34,384 bases of DNA from Eubacteriales bacterium (GCA_028684955.1 JAQUEY010000010.1:1-34384), one strand, 5' to 3'; shown: positions 21,667 to 32,409, counted from the first letter of the stretch. Numbers and translations: made by a program. The notes: generated from the letters alone by a model not told the origin.

Positions 21667-22828
21667 ACCAGATCTCCTCTCCCCGCATGGCTGCAAGACC
21701 CAGGTCGAGCGCCTGGGCCAGGATCTGGCGCTCGTGAGCCTGGCCGGATTCAGTGGCCTGCTGCAGGGCACTTTGAGCCTGGCGGACAAATGCACCCCGC
21801 AGGGAATGTTCTCGGGCCAGATCCAAAAGATCCACGGACTGGCGCGTCTCATCCACCAGACGATGCCAGAAAAGCTGACCGGCCATAAACGAGTCCAGAA
21901 CTGGAAGAGACAAGGTGAAATCCGGCGCCAGGTCTCCGGCCAGGACGATTTTGCAGAGGTGGTCTGGCCAGGACTTCCCCACCTCGGACTTGAGTGTCTT
22001 AAAGATCTTGTCTGCTACCTGACGGTGGTCCTGGCAGCCAGTCACATCTACGGTCTGCAAAAGAAAGCTGCGTCCGTCGATGGGCTCGAAATGCAAATCC
22101 AGAGTCGGTTTGCCCCGGTCTGGCTGGCTGGGAGCAACTGTCCCGACAATGACCCCTTTGATCCCGGTTTCGTCAAAGCCACGTCCAAACGGACAGCCGG
22201 CGTAGGCAAAGGTCGTTTGCCGTTCTTTCTGGAATCCGGAAAAGGAATGGACATGGCCCAGCGCCACATAGTCATAGCCAGTCCCGGCCAGGCTGGCAGC
22301 AGTGAGCGGATTGTAAGGCGACGCAGCTGAGCCATTGAGATCCCCGTGAACGAGGTAGAGATTGAACCAGTCCGGATCGAGGCCTCCCGGTGGTGCGAGT
22401 GGCAGTGGCACGGGTGCCACAGTCGAGGTAAAACCACAGCCGTACATGCGCACATGGGCATCCGGCCATTCGACCCGTTCCAGTGAATCCATGAAGATCC
22501 TGACATGGGCTGGCCAGATGCTTTGCCGATAGGGGGAATCGAGCGCTGCAGGGTCATGATTGCCGGGTGCGACCAGGACTTGGGTCTGGTCCAAGCTGCC
22601 CAGGAGTTCACAGACGGTGCGGACCAGCGCGGCATCGGGTACTGGCTGGTCAAACAAGTCGCCTGTAATCAGGAGGACGTCGGCCTGGACCTGCTGGCAC
22701 AGCCGGATGATGGCAACAAAAGCTTCCAGTTGCGTGCGCATGAGCAGCGGCGCCTTATCCGCGGCAAAAGAAAAAGGACTGCCCAGATGCAGGTCGCCGG
22801 TCTGGACAAAAGTCAAAGGACGGAACAT
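21647..22828 (-). CDS. YhaO/SbcD-like DNA repair metallophosphoesterase
   Basis: A 393-residue calcineurin-like phosphoesterase, partner of the ATPase downstream. All five metal motifs are visible: TGDLHLGSPF (residues 10-19), ITGDLFDQ, APGNHDP, VHGDLNG and ALGHVHSF. A C-terminal capping region of about 150 residues follows, as in SbcD/YhaO. The start at 22828 (MFRPLTFVQTGD) has GGAGG a few bases upstream; the longer frame to 22858 has none. By homology with Mre11 it should be a manganese-dependent nuclease acting on DNA ends. It is last but one in the eleven-gene run that starts at nfnA, with a 47-base gap from DUF1667 in which I see no convincing promoter. Confidence 0.9.
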   Translation of the reverse strand: MFRPLTFVQTGDLHLGSPFSFAADKAPLLMRTQLEAFVAIIRLCQQVQADVLLITGDLFDQPVPDAALVRTVCELLGSLDQTQVLVAPGNHDPAALDSPYRQSIWPAHVRIFMDSLERVEWPDAHVRMYGCGFTSTVAPVPLPLAPPGGLDPDWFNLYLVHGDLNGSAASPYNPLTAASLAGTGYDYVALGHVHSFSGFQKERQTTFAYAGCPFGRGFDETGIKGVIVGTVAPSQPDRGKPTLDLHFEPIDGRSFLLQTVDVTGCQDHRQVADKIFKTLKSEVGKSWPDHLCKIVLAGDLAPDFTLSLPVLDSFMAGQLFWHRLVDETRQSVDLLDLAREHSLRGAFVRQAQSALQQATESGQAHERQILAQALDLGLAAMRGEEIWYETDPA

Positions 22829-22875
22829 ATCGCCTCCGGGGATTGAAGTTTCGCACAAATGGGGGAACGGTGTCC

Positions 22876-23286
22876 CTAGTCGAGTGTTCTCGTCGCCAGC
22901 AGCGCTATGCCTGTGCCCAGGAGATTTTCGGCCAGAATGTCGCCCGTGTGGATGGGACGTTCAAGTTCCAGCCGGTGGATCTGGTCGACAAAGTCCCAGA
23001 AGAGTGCTTTGGGGACGGGCTGGCTGGTCTTGACACTGAGGGGGATCCTGCTGCCTCGGACGGGGATGAGGGTGGTCAGGGGGCGGACCGGATGGGTGAT
23101 TTCCTGGCGGGCGTGGATATCTCCGCGCGGGCACTGGGCCCCGGAAAATTGCCATTCACCACCTGGTCCCTGAGTGACAGAGACCAGGCAGCCCATCGGA
23201 CACCCGGTGCAGGTAATGGTCGTGAGGCTGTCGGGAGAAACCAGGGAATCCGGCGAATGATTGGCATCTGGAGTCGGCTTTGACAT
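22876..23286 (-). CDS. DUF1667-domain protein
   Basis: A 136-residue cysteine-containing protein of the DUF1667 family, a near-constant companion of anaerobic glycerol-3-phosphate-dehydrogenase-like flavoproteins in Firmicutes. The N-terminal cluster CTGCPMGC (about residues 26-33) and a third site AQCPRGD (about 50-56) are typical, followed by HPVRPLTTLIPV, LSVKTSQPVPK and IHTGDILAENLLGTGIALLATR. The cysteines probably hold an iron-sulfur cluster or serve electron transfer. The gene begins one base after the stop of the FAD/NAD oxidoreductase, so the three proteins are co-produced and likely form a complex. Confidence 0.9.
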   Translation of the reverse strand: MSKPTPDANHSPDSLVSPDSLTTITCTGCPMGCLVSVTQGPGGEWQFSGAQCPRGDIHARQEITHPVRPLTTLIPVRGSRIPLSVKTSQPVPKALFWDFVDQIHRLELERPIHTGDILAENLLGTGIALLATRTLD

Positions 23287-23287
23287 G

Positions 23288-24646
23288 CTACACCTCGATC
23301 GAGAGCTGCCAATGGCCAGCCGTCACAGCAGGCCAATGGCTGGCCGGGATTGTCAGCCGGGCTTCTTCACCCGGAGTCAGGATCCGGCGCTGGCTTTTGA
23401 TGATGAGCTGCCCCTGGCCATCGCGCAGGCAAATGCTGGCGGAACGGTAAACCCGGGCAGGGCGGAAAGCCAGCCGGAGGGTTTCTGGTATACGGTCGCG
23501 CGAGATGAGCTGAGGCACCACGCTGCGGATTCCAGGACCGGCCAGGATGGGCAACAGCGACGGCTGCTCTGGAAATGGCCAGCCGGCAGGTGCTGCCAGG
23601 TGTTGGTCTGGCAAGCGTCCAGTGGAAAAATCAGCTTGTGGTGCGGGCAGATCTGTTTCATTCAAAAAAGCCACGGCTGAGCGGGCCGCTTGTTCGGCCT
23701 CACGCGAGACATCATCTACCAGATCGTGCACGTGCAAGACATTGCCGCAGGCAAAGATGCCAGGCTGGCTGGTCCCAAGGCGCTGATCGACGCGCGGACC
23801 GCGGGTGGCAGGATCGAGCACCACTCCCGCCCCCAGCGATAGTTCGTTTTCCGGAATCAGGCCGACGGACAACAGCAGGGTGTCACAGGCGATGAAGCGG
23901 GTCTGGGCAAGGTCTGGTTTTCTGCTCTGGGGATGGACCGGCGCAAGGGTCACCCCGATCAGACGCTCGCGCCCATGTGTTTCCACAACCGTATGCGACA
24001 GCAGCAGCGGGATCTCATAATCTTGCAGGCATTGGACAACATTGCGGGTCAGACCACTGGAATACGGCATCAGTTCAACGACTGCCTCGACTTTAGCCCC
24101 TTCGAGAGTCAGGCGCCGGGCCATGATCAGACCGATGTCACCCGAGCCCAGGATCACGATCGACTGGCCAGGCATCATGCCCTGCAAGTTCAAGAGCCGT
24201 TGAGCCATACCAGCGGTCAGGACACCTGCACACCGTGTCCCGGGAATACCGAGTGCTCCGCGGGGCCGTTCACGGCAGCCCATGGCCAAGATGACTGCTC
24301 CAGCTGCGATTTTGCGAATGCCCAGTGGGGAGATAACGGTCAGGACCCTGTCAGGAGTGATCTCAAGGACATGCGATTCCAGCAGGCAGGCAATACCGGC
24401 AGTCGTAAACGCTGTGCTGAAACGGTCGGCGTATTCCGGCCCACTGAGTTCCTCGCCAAAATAATGCAGACCAAAGCCGGTGTGGATGCATTGGTTGAGG
24501 ATGCCGCCGAGTTGCTGGTCGCGCTCGATCAAGAGGATGTCCGTCAGGCCCTGGCGCTGGGCTTCCAGTGCGGCTGCCAGACCCGCGGGCCCACCACCGA
24601 TGATCACGAGACTGACTTTTTCCGGCATGACCTTCAACCCGTTCAT
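23288..24646 (-). CDS. NAD(P)/FAD-dependent oxidoreductase (GlpB-like partner)
   Basis: A 452-residue two-dinucleotide-binding flavoprotein. The FAD motif VIIGGGPAGLAAALEAQRQG lies at about 14-33 and the NAD motif IVILGSGDIGLIMARRLTLEG at about 158-178. GCRERPRGALGIPGTRCAGV between them is characteristic of the pyridine-nucleotide oxidoreductases that pair with GlpA-like proteins and DUF1667. The FAD-binding end motif GIFACGNVLHVHDLVDDV is present. The C-terminal ~100 residues form a beta-rich extension. It probably transfers electrons from glycerol-3-phosphate (or a related hydroxy acid) oxidation to NAD or another carrier. The ATG overlaps the upstream stop as ATGA; an in-frame ATG at 24628 is an alternative start. 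Confidence 0.9.
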   Translation of the reverse strand: MNGLKVMPEKVSLVIIGGGPAGLAAALEAQRQGLTDILLIERDQQLGGILNQCIHTGFGLHYFGEELSGPEYADRFSTAFTTAGIACLLESHVLEITPDRVLTVISPLGIRKIAAGAVILAMGCRERPRGALGIPGTRCAGVLTAGMAQRLLNLQGMMPGQSIVILGSGDIGLIMARRLTLEGAKVEAVVELMPYSSGLTRNVVQCLQDYEIPLLLSHTVVETHGRERLIGVTLAPVHPQSRKPDLAQTRFIACDTLLLSVGLIPENELSLGAGVVLDPATRGPRVDQRLGTSQPGIFACGNVLHVHDLVDDVSREAEQAARSAVAFLNETDLPAPQADFSTGRLPDQHLAAPAGWPFPEQPSLLPILAGPGIRSVVPQLISRDRIPETLRLAFRPARVYRSASICLRDGQGQLIIKSQRRILTPGEEARLTIPASHWPAVTAGHWQLSIEV

Positions 24647-26115
24647 GCCTCCACCCCCAGCTGGCCAGTCAAAATCCGGGACTGGCCACCCGATTTTGTG
24701 AGGTCTGTACTGTCGCAGCCCAGTTCTTCAGCCAGGATCTCCAGGATGCGCGGGGTGCAAAAACCACCTTGGCAACGGCCCATGTTGGCCCGGGTCCGGC
24801 GTTTGATACCGTCGAGCGTCCGGGCACCGACCGGGCGGCGGATCGCAGCCCTGATCTGGGCTTCTGTGACCTGTTCGCAGCGGCAGACCATCCGGCCCAT
24901 GGCTGGGTCACGGGCAATTTCAGCTGCCAGATTGTCCAGTTCGTCCGGGTCCGCCAACTGCTTGAGCGAAAAGCCGGGAATGGGTGGCGGCGGAGACAGG
25001 AACTCGGGTTTGAGCGCCAGGTTAAAATCCGTTGCGATCAGCTCAGCCAGATCGATGGCAATGGCTGGAGCGGCTGTCAGGCCGGGGGATTCGATCCCGG
25101 CGGCCAGGTAATATCCGGGCACATCCGGCACACGGCCAACCCGGAAATCACCTTCGGCCAGATGCGCCCGCAGTCCGGAGAAGGACGTGATGAACGAATC
25201 TTTGCGCAAGCCTGGCCAAGTCTGGGCCGCTGCCTCAAGAATTTCTTCCAGCTTGGCGGCTGTCGTCCGGGTATCCATCTTGTCCGGGACAGGGTCGCTG
25301 GTTGGCCCCAGGATCAGCGTCTGCTCCACTGTCGGGGTGACCAGGATACCCTTGCCTTTGTCCGTGGGCAGCTGAAACAACGTCGCACAGAACTGGGCTC
25401 CGATCCTTTTGTCCAGCATCCAGTATTCGCCCCGCCGGGCTGTGATGGTCAAGGTGTCCTGGCTGAGCGTGTTGTGGAGGCGATCGGCAAAAACACCGGC
25501 TGCGTTGACAATGGCCCGGGCCTGGACCGGTCCTTGCGAAGTCTCAATTATAAAATTGGTCTGCCCTCCGTCCAGGTCTGTCTGATGTGCCAAAGCCTGG
25601 ACCTGGCAGTTGAGGCGAAATTCGACCCCGTTGACCGCTGCGTGTTCAGCCAGGGCAATGGTCAGGCCGTAGGGACTGACGATGCCGCCTGTCTCTGCCA
25701 GCAAGGCCCCTGCAATGGCAGGGTTGACCAGGGGTTCCCGATCCAGGACTTCCTCGCGACTGACTTTTCGCAAGCCTGTGACACCGTTTTGCTGGCCGCG
25801 TTCGATCAGCGCATCGATCCTGGGCAGATCTGTCTCCGAAAATGCCAGAACAAGCGAGGTGTTGTTCTGGCATGGGACGGATAGTTCCTGAGCCCATTGA
25901 TAGACCAGCGGGTTGCCGCGGACGTTGTAGTGTGCCTTGCGAGTACCCGGTGTGGCATCGTATCCGGCATGAATGATGCCACTGTTGGCTTTGCTCGTGC
26001 CTTCGCAGACATCGCTGGCCTGGTCCAGGACCAGCACCCGGAGCTTGTACCGGGACACTTCCCGGGCAATGGCGCAGCCAATCACCCCTGCGCCGATGAT
26101 CACGACATCATGCAT
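24643..26115 (-). CDS. glpA: GlpA-like FAD-dependent oxidoreductase with BFD-type [2Fe-2S] domain
   Basis: A 490-residue DAO-fold flavoprotein, the likely catalytic subunit of an anaerobic glycerol-3-phosphate dehydrogenase, or of a closely related L-2-hydroxyacid dehydrogenase. The FAD motif is VVIIGAGVIGCAIAREVSRY (residues 4-23). KANSGIIHAGYDATPGTRKA is the substrate-region signature of this subgroup. Late FAD contacts are GYYLAAGIESPGLTAAPAIA. The C-terminal ~90 residues form a bacterioferritin-associated-ferredoxin-like domain with CRC and CQGGFC cysteines. The start at 26115 (MHDVVIIG) is chosen for its GAGGTG site; it overlaps the pabC stop by 8 bases. The next two genes, FAD/NAD oxidoreductase and DUF1667, complete the usual trio. 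No glycerol kinase or facilitator gene is nearby, so the substrate is inferred. Confidence 0.88.
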   Translation of the reverse strand: MHDVVIIGAGVIGCAIAREVSRYKLRVLVLDQASDVCEGTSKANSGIIHAGYDATPGTRKAHYNVRGNPLVYQWAQELSVPCQNNTSLVLAFSETDLPRIDALIERGQQNGVTGLRKVSREEVLDREPLVNPAIAGALLAETGGIVSPYGLTIALAEHAAVNGVEFRLNCQVQALAHQTDLDGGQTNFIIETSQGPVQARAIVNAAGVFADRLHNTLSQDTLTITARRGEYWMLDKRIGAQFCATLFQLPTDKGKGILVTPTVEQTLILGPTSDPVPDKMDTRTTAAKLEEILEAAAQTWPGLRKDSFITSFSGLRAHLAEGDFRVGRVPDVPGYYLAAGIESPGLTAAPAIAIDLAELIATDFNLALKPEFLSPPPPIPGFSLKQLADPDELDNLAAEIARDPAMGRMVCRCEQVTEAQIRAAIRRPVGARTLDGIKRRTRANMGRCQGGFCTPRILEILAEELGCDSTDLTKSGGQSRILTGQLGVEA

Positions 26116-26911
26116 GGATCCCCACCTCATTTTGAGCAGCCTGATAGGCAGCGTTTATGGCCCTGAAGGCCCGAGAATTGAACGGATCTGGATAGAGATT
26201 GGAGTCTCCTGTCCTGCCTACCTCGCGCACCGGCTGGATGCCGACCAGGCTGTTGGTGACAAAAACCCCCTCAGCGGCCCGCAAGTCTTCACAAGTGACA
26301 GGCCCCTCCTGGATGGAAAGATCCCAGGACTGGTCCAGATCCAGGACAAACTGGCGCACGATGCCCGGCAGCAGGTCGCCCCGCGCCTGTGGTGTGCGGA
26401 TCTGGTTGCCCTGGATGATGAACACATTTGCGGTCGTCGTTTCAAGAACCTGGCCTTGGTCTGTAACCAGCAGGGCATCCTGCCAGCCACTGGCCTGCGC
26501 CTGTTCCCGCACCAGGAGCAACCCAAGGTAATTGAGTGTTTTCAGGCCAGCCAGAGGAGCCCGGAGCGGATGACCTTCCGCGTGGAGCAGCAGGCGTTGG
26601 CCACCCGGAACAGGAGATGGCAGAGGCCGGGTCGCCAGGATCAGGTTTTCAGGCGTGACGATGATCTTGACGGTCTGGTTGCGGATGTGGTTTTCCTGGA
26701 CCTGGCTCAGGATTTCCGCTGCTGCAACCTGGCGCGAGATGCCCAGCCGGGTCAACGTCCGGTTGAGACGCTCAAGATGCTGGTCCAGCCAGAAGGGCTG
26801 GTCATGCACAGGCAGGGTTTCAAAGGCACCACGGCCGAAAGCCAGGCCTTCATCGAAAGCCAGGTTGGTGGATCTGTCTGATTCGGCCCGCTGGCCGTTG
26901 ATGATCAGCAT
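26108..26911 (-). CDS. pabC: Aminodeoxychorismate lyase (class IV PLP enzyme)
   Basis: Converts 4-amino-4-deoxychorismate to p-aminobenzoate and pyruvate, the last step before pABA enters folate synthesis. The 267-residue length and fold-type IV features fit: FDEGLAFGRGAFETLPVHDQ (about 20-39), the catalytic PLP lysine K124 in GLKTLNYLG, DALLVTDQGQVLETTTANVFII, the GIVRQFVL segment after GDLLPG, and a late EGVFVTNSLVGIQPV. On sequence alone a branched-chain or D-amino acid aminotransferase would be possible. Direct linkage after pabA and pabB makes PabC by far the best call. It overlaps pabB by 7 bases and the GlpA-like gene by 8, so it is embedded in a coupled operon. Confidence 0.92.
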   Translation of the reverse strand: MLIINGQRAESDRSTNLAFDEGLAFGRGAFETLPVHDQPFWLDQHLERLNRTLTRLGISRQVAAAEILSQVQENHIRNQTVKIIVTPENLILATRPLPSPVPGGQRLLLHAEGHPLRAPLAGLKTLNYLGLLLVREQAQASGWQDALLVTDQGQVLETTTANVFIIQGNQIRTPQARGDLLPGIVRQFVLDLDQSWDLSIQEGPVTCEDLRAAEGVFVTNSLVGIQPVREVGRTGDSNLYPDPFNSRAFRAINAAYQAAQNEVGIHA

Positions 26912-28401
26912 GCGAAAGCCTCCGCAATGGCAACCGTTTTATCCAGCGTTTCCTGGTATTCGGCAGCTGGCTCGGAATCCCAGGTGATCCCGCCTCCGGC
27001 ATGGTAGGTCGTTGCCTGGCTGCTATGGATAATCGTGCGGATCAGGATGTTGAACTCGGCCTGGCCGTCGAGTGAGAAAAACCCCAGGCACCCTGTGTAC
27101 AAGCCGCGCCGGACTGTTTCAAATGTGCTGATCAGCTGCATGGCACGCATTTTCGGAGCCCCGGTGATTGAGCCTCCAGGGAAAAGCGCCGCAAAGCAGC
27201 TGACTGCATCGTGTTCCGGGGCCAGTTCACCGCTGACAGTCGCGACCAGATGATGAACCGTGGCATAGCTTTCCAGACTGTACAGGTCCCGGACGTCCAC
27301 TGATTCCGGCGTGCAAACACGACTGAGGTCATTGCGTTCGAGGTCGACAATCATCAGCAGTTCAGCCCGGTCCTTGGCACTTTGGCGTAAAGCCTGCTGG
27401 TTTTTGGCATCGAGTTCAAGGGTCTGGCCACGCGGACGGGTCCCTTTGATCGGCCGGGTGATCGCCTGACGGCCCGAAACTTTCAAAAAAAGCTCGGGTG
27501 AAAAAGACAGGATCGCCAAGTCGGGATACTCCAGATAGGCCGCATAGTTTGTCGGAGATTCCTGGCGCAGGTTCAGATAGGTCCGGAAAGGATCGGCTGG
27601 AGGAGGCAGTTTCAGTCGTTGGGCCAGGTTGAGAATGTAGACCTCTCCGGCACCGATCGCGGCACGGACTTGACTGATCCGCTCCAGATAAGCTGGCCGG
27701 GTGAAATTCGACTCAGCTGTTAGAAGATCCGCGCTGGCAGGTTGGGCTGTGTGGTCCATCCGGCTGGCGAATCCTTGCAGCCCATCTGTCCGGGCAAAAA
27801 TTGCTCCAGCCAAGCCATTCTGGTCTGAATCTGCTGCAAGCAGAGCAGTCTGCAGTCCGTCCAGCGCTTGCCGGGCCGGCTGCAGCTGACCCCAGGCCAA
27901 AAGCCAGGCTTTGTGCTCCTGCCTGTCAAAGACGATCATCCGGTCATACGCTCTGAGCCAGGCCAGAGGCAGGTCATGGTCGGCTGCCTCGGGCACAAAC
28001 AGATGCTCCGGGTCCAGGGCCGCGGCCAGATCATAGGAAAAATAGCCCAGCAGTCCAGCCTGGAAAGGGAATTCAGGTGGCAGGAGTCCGGCGGGCAAAT
28101 CCTGGGCATGTTGCCTGAGAAAGGCCTGGATGGTGGTAAAAGGACCCTCGGGCACGGGCTTGCCGTTGAGCCAGGTTGTTTGTTCCTGATAGCGGATGTC
28201 CAGCCAGGGGTCCAAGGCCAGGATAGAAAAGCGTCCTGCAGAGGCTGGCTGATCTTTTGGGGGCTCAGCTGGGGGCTCAGCTCCAGAATCGAGGAAGACA
28301 AAGCCATCCTCGCGCATCCGCTCCAGATGAGTTTTCAGGAAGGCAGCGGCTGCAACCGGCTGGCATGAGCAGGACACAACAGCCAGGGCTAGCCGGCTCA
28401 T
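26905..28401 (-). CDS. pabB: Aminodeoxychorismate synthase component I
   Basis: Makes 4-amino-4-deoxychorismate from chorismate with ammonia from PabA. The 498 residues show an N-terminal anthranilate-synthase-I-like domain (LGYFSYDLAAALDP at about 130) and the chorismate-binding domain from about residue 240. PIKGTRPRG places the lysine (about 319) in the position that distinguishes PabB from TrpE, which has alanine there. Further motifs are AELLMIVDLERNDLSRVC, YATVHHLVATVSGEL, LFPGGSITGAPKMRAMQ and a final GGGITWDSEPAAEYQE. No trp genes are nearby, which supports the folate rather than tryptophan role. It starts with ATG overlapping the pabA stop (ATGA) and ends overlapping pabC, giving a compact pabA-pabB-pabC order. 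Confidence 0.95.
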   Translation of the reverse strand: MSRLALAVVSCSCQPVAAAAFLKTHLERMREDGFVFLDSGAEPPAEPPKDQPASAGRFSILALDPWLDIRYQEQTTWLNGKPVPEGPFTTIQAFLRQHAQDLPAGLLPPEFPFQAGLLGYFSYDLAAALDPEHLFVPEAADHDLPLAWLRAYDRMIVFDRQEHKAWLLAWGQLQPARQALDGLQTALLAADSDQNGLAGAIFARTDGLQGFASRMDHTAQPASADLLTAESNFTRPAYLERISQVRAAIGAGEVYILNLAQRLKLPPPADPFRTYLNLRQESPTNYAAYLEYPDLAILSFSPELFLKVSGRQAITRPIKGTRPRGQTLELDAKNQQALRQSAKDRAELLMIVDLERNDLSRVCTPESVDVRDLYSLESYATVHHLVATVSGELAPEHDAVSCFAALFPGGSITGAPKMRAMQLISTFETVRRGLYTGCLGFFSLDGQAEFNILIRTIIHSSQATTYHAGGGITWDSEPAAEYQETLDKTVAIAEAFAC

Positions 28402-29027
28402 GGCGTGTCAACTTTCCGCTGCAATCCCCAAGGCGGGTGCTCACCCGGGTCATGTCCCAGGCACTGGACCACAAAGTTCTGCAGCAACACCAGACCATGC
28501 TCCGTCAGCAGGGCTTCCGGGTGGAACTGGACACTCTCGATCGCAAGGGTCTTGTGGCGCAAGGCCATGACAGCCCGGTCATCCTGGGACCAGGCGCTGA
28601 CCACAAGCTCAGAGGGCAAGGTGTCAGGATCGACCACCAGCGAATGGTAGCGGGTGGCCACAAACGGAGATGGCAGGCCACTGAAAAGACCGGCCCCGTC
28701 GTGCTGGATCCGTGATGTGTACCCATGCATCGGCCTGGATGCCCGGACCACGGCAGCTTTAAAAGAATGGGCGATGATCTGGTGGCCCAGGCAGATGCCC
28801 AGAATAGGCAGGCGTCCTGACCAGCGTTCAAGGAGGGACAGTGCAGCGGATGCCTGCTCTGGCCGTCCGGGACCCGGTGACAGGATCAGACCCCTGTAAT
28901 CAGCTGGATTCAGGTCCGAAGGCGTGATGCGGTCCTGTTCCCTGAGGTCCACAGGCACACCCAGCCTTTTGAAATAGCGGGCCAGGTTGTGGGTGAAGGA
29001 ATCATAGTGGTCCAGGAGCAAAAACAT
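28398..29027 (-). CDS. pabA: Aminodeoxychorismate synthase component II (glutamine amidotransferase)
   Basis: A class I glutamine amidotransferase that supplies ammonia to PabB. The 209 residues contain LLLDHYDSFTHNLARYF at the N-terminus, the oxyanion segment LILSPGPGRP (about 47-56), the nucleophile Cys79 in ILGICLGHQ, and the His-Glu pair in VQFHPEALLTEHG. In many bacteria one amidotransferase serves both TrpG and PabA roles; that is possible here too, since no trp genes are in view. The ATG at 29027 is preceded by AGGTGA, which lies inside the perfect palindrome GCAGGTCACCTGC (29031-29043). A local hairpin might therefore tune its translation. It follows the FAH-family gene by 19 bases. 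Confidence 0.94.
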   Translation of the reverse strand: MFLLLDHYDSFTHNLARYFKRLGVPVDLREQDRITPSDLNPADYRGLILSPGPGRPEQASAALSLLERWSGRLPILGICLGHQIIAHSFKAAVVRASRPMHGYTSRIQHDGAGLFSGLPSPFVATRYHSLVVDPDTLPSELVVSAWSQDDRAVMALRHKTLAIESVQFHPEALLTEHGLVLLQNFVVQCLGHDPGEHPPWGLQRKVDTP

Positions 29028-29046
29028 TCAGCAGGTCACCTGCAGT

Positions 29047-29826
29047 TCAGTCCAGAGAATAGGGGCTGGCCATGACAGGATTTTGCAGGGTGCCGATGCC
29101 ATCAATGGTTACGGCAACGATGTCTGTGGCCAGCATCGGCCCGACCCCGGCTGGCGTGCCTGTTGTCACTACGTCTCCTGGCAGCAAGGTCATGGCCTGG
29201 GTGATGAACGCCAGCAGTTCGGGGATGGTCCAGATCAGCTGGGCGGTGGATTCCTGCTGGCGCACATGCCCGTTGAGCGTTGTGGTGATCATCAGGTCGG
29301 CCGGATCGACTTCATCTGTCAGGACTGGACCGACCGGAGCAAAGGTGTCAAAACCTTTGGCCCGGGTCCACTGGCCATCGAGCTTCTGCAGATCGCGTGC
29401 GGTCACATCGTTCAGGATGGTGTAGCCGAGGATGTACTGGGCTGCGTCGGCCGCGCTGACATGGGATGCCTCTTTGGCGATCACCAGGGCCAGTTCACCT
29501 TCGTAATCGACCCGGCTGCACAAAGTCTGGGGCGGCAGGATGATCGGTTTGCCAGGATCCTGGATGGCCGTGGACGGCTTGATGAACAAGATCGGACGTT
29601 CCGGGATCTGGGCATCGAATTCCTTGATATGGTCGTGGTAGTTTTTGCCCACCGCTACGATCTTGCTCGGCTGGCAGGGTGCCAGCACTTCGCAGTCCTT
29701 CAATGCCAGGACTTTGCCTGTTTTCTGGCCGCCCTCATAGGGAGCCTGGTCCAGCAGATAGACAGACTCGTGGGAGAGTTCGCCCCAGGTGGGTTGTCCG
29801 TTGAACTTGACACGTACGTATTTCAT
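29047..29826 (-). CDS. Fumarylacetoacetate hydrolase (FAH)-family protein
   Basis: A 259-residue member of the FAH superfamily, metal-dependent hydrolases, decarboxylases or isomerases acting on beta-keto or 2-oxo acids. After a small N-terminal domain, the core has KIVAVGKNYHDHIKEF (about 54-69), ILFIKPSTAI, the metal-binding VDYEGELALVIAKEA, GYTILNDVTARDLQ, a KGFDTFAPVGPVL stretch and GDVVTTGTPAGVGPML. All expected acidic metal ligands appear present. The physiological substrate cannot be assigned; oxaloacetate decarboxylase/tautomerase or acylpyruvase activity is common for such solitary genes. I use the ATG at 29826 (MKYVRVKF); its ribosome site (GGCAGGT) is modest. The longer frame upstream overlaps nfnB. 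It sits between nfnB and pabA in the same run. Confidence 0.9.
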   Translation of the reverse strand: MKYVRVKFNGQPTWGELSHESVYLLDQAPYEGGQKTGKVLALKDCEVLAPCQPSKIVAVGKNYHDHIKEFDAQIPERPILFIKPSTAIQDPGKPIILPPQTLCSRVDYEGELALVIAKEASHVSAADAAQYILGYTILNDVTARDLQKLDGQWTRAKGFDTFAPVGPVLTDEVDPADLMITTTLNGHVRQQESTAQLIWTIPELLAFITQAMTLLPGDVVTTGTPAGVGPMLATDIVAVTIDGIGTLQNPVMASPYSLD

Positions 29827-29845
29827 ATAAGACCTGCCTTGTTGT

Positions 29846-32144
<2,299 letters not shown>

Positions 32145-32196
32145 GGGACTGGCCTCCTTCTTGTGCCAACCAAAGCGAAGGCACTTCAATGTTTCC

Positions 32197-32224
32197 ATTA
32201 TAACGATCCTTTGGACAGCTGCAA
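32197..32224 (-). promoter_or_regulatory. Promoter of the nfn-pab-glp operon
   Basis: On the minus strand TTGCAG (-35, 32224-32219) and TATAAT (-10, 32202-32197) have a 16-base spacer. The start would be near 32190, about 45 nt ahead of the nfnA GTG. It is the only strong promoter I find for the eleven following genes. Confidence 0.7.
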
Positions 32225-32231
32225 TGTTGCT

Positions 32232-32252
32232 CCAGCAACTTCTGGTTGCTGG
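32232..32252. promoter_or_regulatory. Inverted repeat between nfnA and ferritin promoters
   Basis: CCAGCAAC (32232-32239) and GTTGCTGG (32245-32252) are perfect 8-base arms around a 5-base centre, starting 8 bases upstream of the nfn -35 box. Its place in a divergent intergenic region makes it a candidate operator; the binding protein is unknown. Confidence 0.45.
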
Positions 32253-32310
32253 ATTTGTTCATTTGCCTGAAAGAGTAACGTTCATGCTTCTTTATTCAGA
32301 ATCGTTCCCT

Positions 32311-32316
32311 TATACT
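32311..32316 (+). promoter_or_regulatory. -10 element of the ferritin gene
   Basis: TATACT at 32311 lies about 94 bases before the ferritin ATG. The matching -35 region (TTCTTT) is weak. No clear Fur or PerR box is visible. Confidence 0.4.
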
Positions 32317-32409
32317 GACTTTATTCGCCAAACTCACCAGCCGGACACCAGGTTCCCTGACCGGGACAGATCTGGGCATCCGGGCTGACAACAAGGAGGA
32401 AATGTCAAC

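Noticed and set aside
21667-21852. 62-residue extension of the yhaN-like ATPase
   Set aside because: It overlaps the phosphoesterase gene in another frame; the ATG at 21666 has a GAGGAG site and begins the canonical N-terminus.
26905-28401. Anthranilate synthase component I (trpE)
   Set aside because: The PIKGT motif, linkage to a class IV lyase gene and lack of trp genes indicate PabB.
32145-32198. ATG start for NfnA at 32198
   Set aside because: It falls in the -10 box of the best promoter and lacks a ribosome site; GTG at 32144 has AAGGAGG.
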